NCBI GenBank assembly: GCA_025350695.1
Contig: JANXXI010000313.1
Span: 1-49,490, forward strand
Origin: Acidobacteriota bacterium
Lineage (GTDB): Bacteria; Acidobacteriota; Terriglobia; Bryobacterales; Bryobacteraceae
Direction of reading: 5' to 3'
Length of the DNA stretch: 49,490 nt
Shown: positions 43,578 to 49,490 of the stretch, one piece after another
How positions within the stretch are numbered: position 1 is the first letter of the stretch
Layout of the letters: every line of letters starts with the position of its first letter
Translations under genes and position numbers: made by a program
Notes under the pieces: generated by a model
What the model saw: only the letters and a program-made list of their open reading frames with translations
The model's database searches: none
What the model was told of the DNA's origin: nothing

Positions 43578-43830
43578 CGCAACTGGCGCTTTTCGTGGCG
43601 GAATTCATCGGACAGGTCCTCGCCGTCCGCCTCAGTTTTAATGCCTTGCGAATGGCCAGCGGCGCGGGTCCGCTTTAGCGTTTCGTCCCATTTGGAATCA
43701 CTCTGGATATAGCAACGCTGTGCCTCTCGAAACAGGTCGTTCATAGCCCGCTGTTCCTGGTTGCCAATTCCTGTGCTTTCACCAGCAGTTCAGGGAGCAG
43801 AGTGATAGAAACTGTCTTGGCGGTGCGCAT
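43574..43830 (-). pseudogene. RHH (CopG-type) antitoxin gene with one frameshift
   Basis: The start reads MRTAKTVSITLLPELLVKAQELATR, a ribbon-helix-helix beginning; after about base 43757 the frame ends (TGA), while the adjacent frame continues with EQRAMNDLFREAQRCYIQSD and a tail to a TGA at 43574-43576. Loss of one G explains it. RHH antitoxins bind DNA and neutralise a co-transcribed toxin; here the toxin is truncated too. A -10-like sequence upstream (TTTAATACTG on minus) may be the old promoter. Confidence 0.6.
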
Positions 43831-44372
43831 GCCTGACAGTATTAAAGAGTGACAAGCAATGTCAAGGAAAGGGGCTGTTCCACCTCTTACCACAGTTGCC
43901 CCAGCATCTGGTCGCTATTCGGAACTCCCCAAACAGCGCCACATCTGGTCGGAACCAGCTGAGGAAGATCAGAAGCCGCTCCGGTGCACAACGGGGGCAA
44001 ATCAAAACGAACCCAAACCTTTTGAATCACAAACACCTTCCAACTTTCTTTCATTCAAAACAATCCACTTACACGATTTCCCCAGCCGAACCGTTTTTCC
44101 CGTGCGGTATGGTTTTAGTAGAAGATTACTTTGCTGGCCAGCAAACTTCAATGGTAAGTCCGCGCGGTATCCAAAATTGATGAGCGACCGGTCGAAAGGC
44201 ACGGAAGACCCAAAGCATTCCAAGGGTTGGGGAACCCAAAGCATGAGCCTCTAAGTAGAGGCGCCGCTGTTATGGTTGGCAGCGCAGAGGGAGGAGCGCC
44301 AATCGGCCGGAAACTCGTTTTCACCAGGGAGGGACAAGTGTTTTTTTCTCGCCGTCAAAGTTGCGATGTTGC
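43831..44372. other. Gene-poor stretch between the antitoxin ruin and the isomerase gene
   Basis: Frames of 80 to 131 codons exist but show no family pattern. The stretch has an 11-base direct repeat ACCCAAAGCAT (44208-44218 and 44234-44244) and a perfect palindrome CCTCTA-AG-TAGAGG (44248-44261). It may hold remains of a transferred element with the toxin-antitoxin ruin. Confidence 0.45.
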
Positions 44373-45248
44373 TCACCTCTCGCGCGCCACCGCCTTCACA
44401 TCCCTCAACGTCCGCATCGCATCCTTCAGCGGCAAATACTCCATCGCCACAAACTCGCGAAACCCCGTCTCGCGAATGGCGCGGAACACATTACGATGAT
44501 CGATCTCTCCCGTCCCCGGTTCATGCCGCCCCGGCACATCGCCCACATGAAAGTGCCCGATATTGGAAATGTTCGTACGCAAAGTCTCGATCAGGTTCCC
44601 GTCCATGATCTGCACGTGATACAGATCGAAAAGGATCTTCACGTAAGGGCTAGCCACTTCACGGACGATCTCGAACGCCTCGGCCGAATGGTCCAGAAAA
44701 TAGCGGGAATGATTGTCGCCCTTCGGGTTCAATGGCTCCACCGCCGCCAGTGTGTTGATCATCTCCAGCACCAGTTCGATCTTACTCGGGGCCGCCAGAT
44801 CATGCGCGCGCTTCAGTCCCTCCACCACACTTGCATGCTGCGCCTCGCGCGTCATTCCAGGTACACGAAAGCCGGTCAACACCACAAGCCGCCGAGTCTC
44901 AAAACGCTTCGCCGCTTCAATCGACGCGCGAAGTTCGGCAAGAAATCCGTCGCGCTCGCGCGGGTCGCACAGCCCCATCCCCACCGGATTCACGCTCTTG
45001 TTCCCGACGATGCAGGCACATTCCAGACCCAGCTTGTTCTTCAACTTGACGATCTGCCCAGCGTCGGGCGCACGCCAATCGCCGAATTCGAAACCTTCGT
45101 AGCCGGCCTCGGCCACCTTCTCCATTTGTTGGGGCAGCGCAAGGCCGGCAAACAGTGGTTCCACTCGAACAGACAGTTTGAAATCGTCCGGCTTGGCCTG
45201 GGCCAGCGGTGCGGCGAGGAGCGTTTTTAAAAAAGTGCGGCGGTGCAT
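44373..45248 (-). CDS. Tat-exported hydroxypyruvate isomerase-like TIM-barrel protein
   Basis: The 291-residue protein begins with a Tat signal (HRRTFLKTLLAAPLAQA). The rest is an AP-endonuclease-2-type TIM barrel close to hydroxypyruvate isomerase: LVLEMINT (metal Glu), LFDLYHVQ (Asp, His), DVPGRHEPGTGEI (His) and FVAMEYLPL (Glu). Such enzymes isomerise or epimerise sugars using a divalent metal. The Tat signal puts it in the periplasm, unusual for a hydroxypyruvate isomerase but common for sugar epimerases in this phylum. It is transcribed divergently from the bicupin-oxidoreductase operon, with a TATAAC box 9 bases before its ATG. Confidence 0.88.
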   Translation of the reverse strand: MHRRTFLKTLLAAPLAQAKPDDFKLSVRVEPLFAGLALPQQMEKVAEAGYEGFEFGDWRAPDAGQIVKLKNKLGLECACIVGNKSVNPVGMGLCDPRERDGFLAELRASIEAAKRFETRRLVVLTGFRVPGMTREAQHASVVEGLKRAHDLAAPSKIELVLEMINTLAAVEPLNPKGDNHSRYFLDHSAEAFEIVREVASPYVKILFDLYHVQIMDGNLIETLRTNISNIGHFHVGDVPGRHEPGTGEIDHRNVFRAIRETGFREFVAMEYLPLKDAMRTLRDVKAVARER

Positions 45249-45257
45249 CGTCGATAG

Positions 45258-45267
45258 GTTATATGAT
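45258..45267. promoter_or_regulatory. Overlapping divergent -10 elements (isomerase / bicupin)
   Basis: On minus, TATAAC (45258-45263) ends 9 bases before the isomerase ATG (45248). On plus, TATGAT (45262-45267) ends 13 bases before the bicupin ATG (45281). The 32-base gap leaves no room for a 5' leader on the minus side. A second case of the arrangement at 20480-20487. Confidence 0.5.
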
Positions 45268-45280
45268 ATCGGGTACGGAA

Positions 45281-46057
45281 ATGAAGCATCGAACTTTTAT
45301 AGGAATTGTCCTCTTAGCCTTGGCCACAACCTCTGCCGACGGAGCCATCCGCGTCATCAAGTTCTCGGAAAGCATTCCATTCACCATGGGCGAGGTCACT
45401 TCGCGGCGCATCGTGCATCCCGGCTTGGGCGCCAAGAAGACCACGCTAAACTTTTCCGTCTCGAAGCCGGGTAACGAATTCGCGCAGCATGTTCACGATT
45501 ATTCCGACGACACGATCCTGGTGCTCGAAGGGGAAGTAAATCTCCGCCAAGGGCCTTCGCTCCATTTGTTCAAAGCCGGAGAAACAGCGTTTGTTCCGAC
45601 AGGGCAAATCCACGGCACAGTAACAGCCGGCACAGGCGAGGCGATCATGATCAGCTTCCAAAATCCGCCGGACTTAGTGCTGTACACCGGCGCACGCGAT
45701 TCAAAGAAAACCGGTGAGGCGCCGAAGGGTGTCATCACTGAAGGCGCGGTGAAGTATCTGAATTTCGCGTCCAAGAACGGCCGCTTCACATCGCCCGCCA
45801 TGGGTTCCATGCGCGCCGCCGGAGCCCATCGCACTCTAAAGTCTGGGCAAAGCTTCAAGGCGAGGATAGCAGCGGAAGGGGAGGGGTTTTTCTTCGTCTG
45901 GAAAGGTTCGATTGAGGTGCGCGATGGCCACGGAAAAACGTACAAGGCCGACGAGCGCGACACGGTATTCATTCAAGGCGCGGCCAACCTGACCGTGGTT
46001 GGCGCCTCGGACAGAACGGAGTTGATTCACGTGGAGGCGCCGCCGTCTAACAAATGA
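45281..46057 (+). CDS. Secreted bicupin protein
   Basis: The 258-residue protein has a signal peptide (TFIGIVLLALATTSADG) and two cupin barrels. The first shows HVHDYSDDTILVLEGEVNLRQG and FVPTGQIHGTV, with the His residues that bind metal in cupin motifs 1 and 2. The second (RIAAEGEGFFFVWKGSIEVRDG; DTVFIQGAANLTVV) lacks these His and is probably structural. It may be a sugar isomerase, dioxygenase or binding protein. The ATG at 45281 is the first that gives a signal peptide. The stop overlaps the next start by 4 bases (ATGA). Confidence 0.8.
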   Translation: MKHRTFIGIVLLALATTSADGAIRVIKFSESIPFTMGEVTSRRIVHPGLGAKKTTLNFSVSKPGNEFAQHVHDYSDDTILVLEGEVNLRQGPSLHLFKAGETAFVPTGQIHGTVTAGTGEAIMISFQNPPDLVLYTGARDSKKTGEAPKGVITEGAVKYLNFASKNGRFTSPAMGSMRAAGAHRTLKSGQSFKARIAAEGEGFFFVWKGSIEVRDGHGKTYKADERDTVFIQGAANLTVVGASDRTELIHVEAPPSNK

Positions 46058-47094
46058 CCCGTCGCACGTTTTCAGCATTAGCCGCAGCGCCGGCGTTCGC
46101 CGCTCCGTCGGGCAAGATCCGTGCTGCCATGATTGGCACAGGGCACGGTCACGCAGCCAGCAAAGTGCGCGCGTTGCGTAGCATGCCAGAGTATGAATTT
46201 GTTGGCATCGCGCGGCCCGTTGCGTGGGACCCTCATGAAAACGAGGCCTTCCGCGATGTGCGTGCGATGACGGTGAAAGAGATCCTCGACGATGCTTCCA
46301 TTGAGATGGTGGCGATTGAATCGGTCGACATCAACAGTAATCTTGATCACGCCGAGTTGGCCGTTCGCGCCGGTAAGTTCGTTCACTTCGATAAGCCTCC
46401 GGGGGCAGATTTAGCGCGGTTCCGCAAGCTACTTGCCGATGCCGCCGCGAAGGGCCGCGTGGTTCAAATGGGCTACCAGTGGCGCTATCACGCGCAGATG
46501 CAAACGGCGATGGACGCCGCCCGGCAAGGGTGGCTCGGCAAGATATATCGCTTTCGCGCATCCATCGACAAACTCATCGACGAAGAGGAACGCCAACTGC
46601 TCGCGAAGTTCAAGGGCGGCATGATGTTCTCTGAAGGTTGCCACTTGATTGACCGCGCCACTGCCCTACTTGGCAAGCCCAAGCGGATTTCGAGTTACAT
46701 TCGCCACGACGCCCCTGTAAGTGACGGGCTGATGGATAACAACCTGGTCATCTTTGAATATGACAATGCCCTTGCGGAGATTTCGATGGCTGGGTTCGAC
46801 AAGGCTAACAACCGCCGGCGTTACCTGGAAATTATCGGAATGAATGGTTCCGCGCGCGTTCAGCAGTATGCGCAGTCCCGGCTTACGTTCGATCTGGCCA
46901 AGCCAGCCGGCCCTTACAAAGCGGGTGAACAGCAAGTGAAAGTCACCGAGCCCCCGGGCCTGGCTTACACGCCTGATTTTGCTGAACTGGCGGCGGTGAT
47001 TCGACAAGGGGCAAAGCCCACTTACTCAGCCGAACATGACTTAATGACGCACGAAGTATTGTTGCGCGCCTGCGGCATGCTGAGCGCCGCATAA
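46054..47094 (+). CDS. Tat-exported Gfo/Idh/MocA oxidoreductase (first)
   Basis: The 346-residue protein has a Tat signal (TRRTFSALAAAPAFAA), a Rossmann fold (IRAAMIGTGHGHAASKV) and the family Lys in FDKPPGADL, where most relatives have EKP. The C-terminal alpha/beta domain (GMMFSEGCHLIDRATALLG) is typical. Family members oxidise sugars or cyclitols with NAD(P), often with tightly bound cofactor when periplasmic. It overlaps the bicupin by 4 bases and is followed after 10 bases by a second oxidoreductase. The His-rich HGHAAS loop in place of GxGxxG is unusual but seen in some family branches. Confidence 0.88.
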   Translation: MTRRTFSALAAAPAFAAPSGKIRAAMIGTGHGHAASKVRALRSMPEYEFVGIARPVAWDPHENEAFRDVRAMTVKEILDDASIEMVAIESVDINSNLDHAELAVRAGKFVHFDKPPGADLARFRKLLADAAAKGRVVQMGYQWRYHAQMQTAMDAARQGWLGKIYRFRASIDKLIDEEERQLLAKFKGGMMFSEGCHLIDRATALLGKPKRISSYIRHDAPVSDGLMDNNLVIFEYDNALAEISMAGFDKANNRRRYLEIIGMNGSARVQQYAQSRLTFDLAKPAGPYKAGEQQVKVTEPPGLAYTPDFAELAAVIRQGAKPTYSAEHDLMTHEVLLRACGMLSAA

Positions 47095-47104
47095 TAGGAG
47101 ACAC

Positions 47105-48214
47105 ATGACACGACGCACGATTGTACAAACCGCAGCCCTCGTTCCCTTTCAAGCCGTAAGGGGCACAGCTCAAAATTCCGCCATCAAAGTAGGGCTCATC
47201 GGCGCGGGCAGCCGCGGAACTTACACATCCGGAATGGTGGCCAAGGATCCGCGCGCCAAGGTTGTAGCCATTTGCGATGTTGTTGACGAACAAGTAGCAA
47301 AAGCCAAAGCCAAGGTTGCGCCCGATGCCAAGGGTTACAAGAATTACAAAGACCTGCTGGCAAGCGATGTGGATGCGGTGATGATCGCAACCCCCGTCTA
47401 TCTGCATCCGGAACACTTTGAGGCGGCCGTAAAATCGGGCAAGCACATCTACATTGAAAAGCCCGCCGGCATGGACGTGGCCGGCTGCAAGCGTGTGATG
47501 CGCATTGCCGATGGGGCAGACCGAAAGCAGAACATCACGTTTGGATTTCAGCAGCGCTATGGTGGCGTGTATGTGGCCGCGAAGAAGATGTTGGATGCGG
47601 CCGTGATCGGCAAGATCCGCGAAGTTCACGGTGAGTTCCTGAAGTTTGCGTTGAAAGGCGATGAGCCGATTCCACCGAAGCCCGTCACCGAATCGCAAAA
47701 GCTGGAGCAGTGGAAGTTGTGGCGCGCAACCTTTGGCGAGGTGATTGTTGAAACCTACGTCCACAACATGGATGCGATCAATTGGTTTGTGGGAGCGCAC
47801 CCATTGAAAGCGATTGGTACTGGCGGACGCACCGTGGAAAAGCGCGGCGACTTACTCGATCATCTAAGCGTGACTTATGATTACCCTGGTAAAGTGCAGT
47901 GTACGTTTGCCGGATCGCAGCAGACCCCCCGATTTTACCGGTCGAACTTTGAGCGTTACGTCGGCGAGAATGGCGTCATCGAAACGGCTCGGGAATACTG
48001 GTGGTACAACATCGGCAAGGGTCCAGTCACGGAGAAATCGACGCAGGATATTAGCGTGGATTCTCTGCGGGAGTTCATCACGCGCCTCACCGAGGGCAAG
48101 CCGGAAAACACGGGCGTGCGCGGGGCGGAAAGTACACTGACTTGCATTCTTGGGCAGATGGCGATTGATTTGAAACGCGAAGTCACTTGGGATGAGATGA
48201 TGAAGTCGGCATAA
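47105..48214 (+). CDS. Tat-exported Gfo/Idh/MocA oxidoreductase (second)
   Basis: The 369-residue protein has a short Tat signal (TRRTIVQTAALVPFQA), a Rossmann motif KVGLIGAGSRGTYTSGM, the canonical YIEKPAGMD with the catalytic Lys, and a C-terminal substrate domain with VHNMDAINWFVG (His-x-x-D-x-x-N). It resembles the periplasmic oxidoreductases of Acidobacteria and Planctomycetes acting on sugars at C3. A good ribosome-binding site (AGGAG) precedes its ATG. Two distinct Gfo/Idh/MocA enzymes in tandem suggest consecutive or alternative oxidations of one sugar. Confidence 0.9.
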   Translation: MTRRTIVQTAALVPFQAVRGTAQNSAIKVGLIGAGSRGTYTSGMVAKDPRAKVVAICDVVDEQVAKAKAKVAPDAKGYKNYKDLLASDVDAVMIATPVYLHPEHFEAAVKSGKHIYIEKPAGMDVAGCKRVMRIADGADRKQNITFGFQQRYGGVYVAAKKMLDAAVIGKIREVHGEFLKFALKGDEPIPPKPVTESQKLEQWKLWRATFGEVIVETYVHNMDAINWFVGAHPLKAIGTGGRTVEKRGDLLDHLSVTYDYPGKVQCTFAGSQQTPRFYRSNFERYVGENGVIETAREYWWYNIGKGPVTEKSTQDISVDSLREFITRLTEGKPENTGVRGAESTLTCILGQMAIDLKREVTWDEMMKSA

Positions 48215-48216
48215 CC

Positions 48217-49086
48217 ATGAAAATTTCCACACTGTTTTTTGCGGCCACTATTTCCGCCTTCGCCAACACGCCCGGCGCCGAAATCCTTCTCTGGCCCAAC
48301 GGGGCTCCCGGCTCCGAAGCCCATCGCACAAAAAAGGAAATCCTCACCGGCCCAGGCAATGGGCAGGACAATGTTAGGGTCTCGGGCATCCACAACCCAT
48401 CCATCCTTGTTTACCTTCCACCCAGCGAAAAGGCAACGGGCGCGGCGATGGTTATCGCGCCGGGCGGCGGTCACCGCTTCCTGTCGCTCGATACCGAAGG
48501 AATCAACGTGGCCAGATACTTGAACGAAATTGGCGTCGCCGCCTTCGTGCTGAAGTATCGCCTCGCCCGCGAAGAAGGCTCCACTTATAAGGTGGACGAC
48601 GCCGTTGCCGATGCCCAGCGCGCCATTCGCACCGTTCGCGCCCGCGCTGCTGAATGGAACGTCAACCCCGCCAAAATCGGCATCATGGGGTTTTCCGCCG
48701 GTGGCGAAGTCGCCGTGCTTGCCTCAACGAATTTCGATTACGCCAAACCCGACCTTCCGGACCCAATCGAAAAACAAAGTTCGCGACCCGATTACCAGCT
48801 TCTGATTTACCCTGGAGTTCGCGCCGAGAACATCAAATTCGCCAAGGAAACTCCTCCAACGTTTATGCTCTGCGCGGACAACGATAAAGGACCATCGCTT
48901 GCCCTTTCTGGTTTGTATCCGGCTCTGAAACAGGCAGGAGTACCCACAGAGCTTCACATCTACAACAGTGGCGGGCACGGATTCGGGTTGCGCCCTAATC
49001 CCGCCAAGCCAACCCTGATCAATAAAACCTGGATCCTGCGTGTTCAGGATTGGATGGCTGACGTCGGCATGTCGCCAGCCAAATAA
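48217..49086 (+). CDS. Secreted alpha/beta hydrolase (BD-FAE-type esterase), last gene of sugar operon
   Basis: The 289-residue protein has a signal peptide (ISTLFFAATISAFA) and the esterase motifs GGGHRFLSLDTEGINVARYL, the nucleophile elbow GFSAGGE, and SGGHGFG with the catalytic His. It begins two bases after the oxidoreductase stop, so it belongs to the operon. It is a paralogue of 40024-40896 (same order of motifs, shared GIxVAR(W/Y)LN). The middle region with the acidic residue (LCADNDKGPS) fits the triad Asp. It probably releases acyl groups from a glycan whose sugars the oxidoreductases then convert. Confidence 0.88.
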   Translation: MKISTLFFAATISAFANTPGAEILLWPNGAPGSEAHRTKKEILTGPGNGQDNVRVSGIHNPSILVYLPPSEKATGAAMVIAPGGGHRFLSLDTEGINVARYLNEIGVAAFVLKYRLAREEGSTYKVDDAVADAQRAIRTVRARAAEWNVNPAKIGIMGFSAGGEVAVLASTNFDYAKPDLPDPIEKQSSRPDYQLLIYPGVRAENIKFAKETPPTFMLCADNDKGPSLALSGLYPALKQAGVPTELHIYNSGGHGFGLRPNPAKPTLINKTWILRVQDWMADVGMSPAK

Positions 49087-49227
49087 AGTGCTCGGAAGCT
49101 GAAACGGAACCAATCTTAAGAACACATTAAATTAGTTGGAAATAGGTAAAGTTTGGTTTAGACTACTTGAAGTTTAGCCCGTAAACTTAATTTCCACTCT
49201 AGCTGCTATCGGCCCTTAGGAGAAAGT

Positions 49228-49490
49228 ATGTTTAAAAATACAAGTAGCATTTTGTTCCTGTGCTCGCTTTTTATTGTGCCTGCCATTGCTGACGATGATG
49301 ATTTCCCAAACGGGCAGCTAGACCCACAATTAAGGGCCGCGCTGAAATCCGCCGGCTTCACTGGCAAAATTGAAGCAACCCTACAGTCAAGACTCGGCAG
49401 AAACATAGATCCGAAACTTGCCGATCTTGGCCGCCTGCTCTTCTTTGACAACTCGGGCGGACTCCACAATGACAACACCTGCGGCGGTTG
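49228..49490 (+). CDS. Cytochrome c peroxidase/MauG family protein, 3' end outside window
   Basis: The first 87 residues begin with a signal peptide (SSILFLCSLFIVPAIA) and an acidic stretch (DDDDF), then LGRLLFFDNSGGLHNDNTCGG, which matches the entry to the first haem site of di-haem peroxidases (LGRxLFFD... NTCxxCH); the window ends inside the CxxCH motif. These periplasmic enzymes reduce H2O2 or oxidise protein substrates. A Shine-Dalgarno AGGAG (49218-49222) precedes the ATG. The preceding 140 bases are noticeably A+T-rich. Confidence 0.85.
   Translation, partial: MFKNTSSILFLCSLFIVPAIADDDDFPNGQLDPQLRAALKSAGFTGKIEATLQSRLGRNIDPKLADLGRLLFFDNSGGLHNDNTCGG

Noticed and set aside
43859-44254. 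131-codon plus-strand frame after the antitoxin ruin
   Set aside because: Overlapping frames of similar length, no promoter or ribosome site, no recognisable family.
44361-45230. Plus-strand frame of 289 codons opposite the isomerase gene
   Set aside because: His/Arg-rich shadow; the minus-strand gene has a Tat signal and complete metal-site motifs.
1-49490. CRISPR arrays, tRNA, rRNA, tmRNA or complete insertion sequences
   Set aside because: No regularly spaced repeats, no cloverleaf with a GGTTCGAATC-type arm and no transposase motif were found by eye; a covariance-model search would be decisive.

Overview
The window looks like part of an Acidobacteriota chromosome of the Solibacter/Bryobacter type (Bryobacterales). 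This is inferred from gene content, not from a marker gene: no rRNA or tRNA was seen. The pointers are two very large Oar-like TonB-dependent receptors with N-terminal carboxypeptidase-regulatory domains, a DUF1549/DUF1553 plus DUF1501 pair, a PadR regulator, a Tat-exported sulfatase, DUF1080 protein and Gfo/Idh/MocA enzymes, and moderately high GC. Many genes appear to be transcribed from -10 boxes only 7-13 bases before the start codon, which suggests leaderless mRNAs.

Layout. 1-2808: end of a serine beta-lactamase-like hydrolase, a PadR regulator, then a scar where a PadR-linked gene is fused to an arsR 3' fragment and a wrecked arsM, then a small EthD-like protein. 2929-5883 (minus): rtcA (RNA 3'-phosphate cyclase) followed by an AIPR-family abortive-infection protein with its own palindromic promoter. 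5981-12621 (plus): DUF1549/DUF1553 cytochrome-c protein, DUF1501 Tat protein, Fic AMP-transferase and a Tat-exported alpha-toroid protein. 12581-17814: a TfoX-like protein, a DUF1080 sugar hydrolase, a methyltransferase and an Oar-like receptor, with two convergent gene overlaps. 18178-21267: HU protein, a tandem tatA pair, a sulfatase and an RlmA-like methyltransferase that diverges from the sulfatase over a shared -10 region. 21674-24786 (minus): two coupled secreted carboxypeptidase-regulatory-domain proteins. 24986-26314 (minus): a hybrid kinase with a receiver that lacks its phospho-acceptor, preceded by the tail of a lost kinase. 26398-29673 (minus): four genes overlapping by 4 bases (BNR-repeat protein, hydantoinase B, and two small SMR/DMT-type membrane proteins). 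29824-32829: second Oar-like receptor. 32988-36069: a DoxX-like pseudogene, greA and a CDP-alcohol phosphatidyltransferase, then a lipoprotein with an amber codon and a decayed secreted LMW-phosphatase/ArsC-like gene. 36217-39947: NagD-like HAD phosphatase, a 120-base palindromic element, and an OmpA/BON protein paired with a Trp-patterned coiled-coil protein. 40024-43496: esterase, DUF1801, small secreted protein and a YbiT-like ABC-F ATPase. 43500-43830: remains of a toxin-antitoxin operon. 44373-49086: a divergent sugar cassette (hydroxypyruvate-isomerase-like protein; bicupin, two Gfo/Idh/MocA oxidoreductases, esterase). 49228-end: start of a di-haem cytochrome c peroxidase.

How it fits together. 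Much of the window appears to serve uptake and periplasmic breakdown of plant or microbial glycans and sulfated sugars: TonB receptors, sulfatase, DUF1080, esterases, TIM-barrel isomerase and oxidoreductases, many exported by the Tat system, for which two TatA copies are encoded here. A second theme is gene decay: nine broken or truncated genes lie between intact ones. The most unusual possible systems are the rtcA-AIPR pair, the OmpA/BON plus coiled-coil pair, the pseudo-receiver kinase and the hydantoinase-B/SMR operon. All functional statements come from reading motifs by eye; no database search was run.
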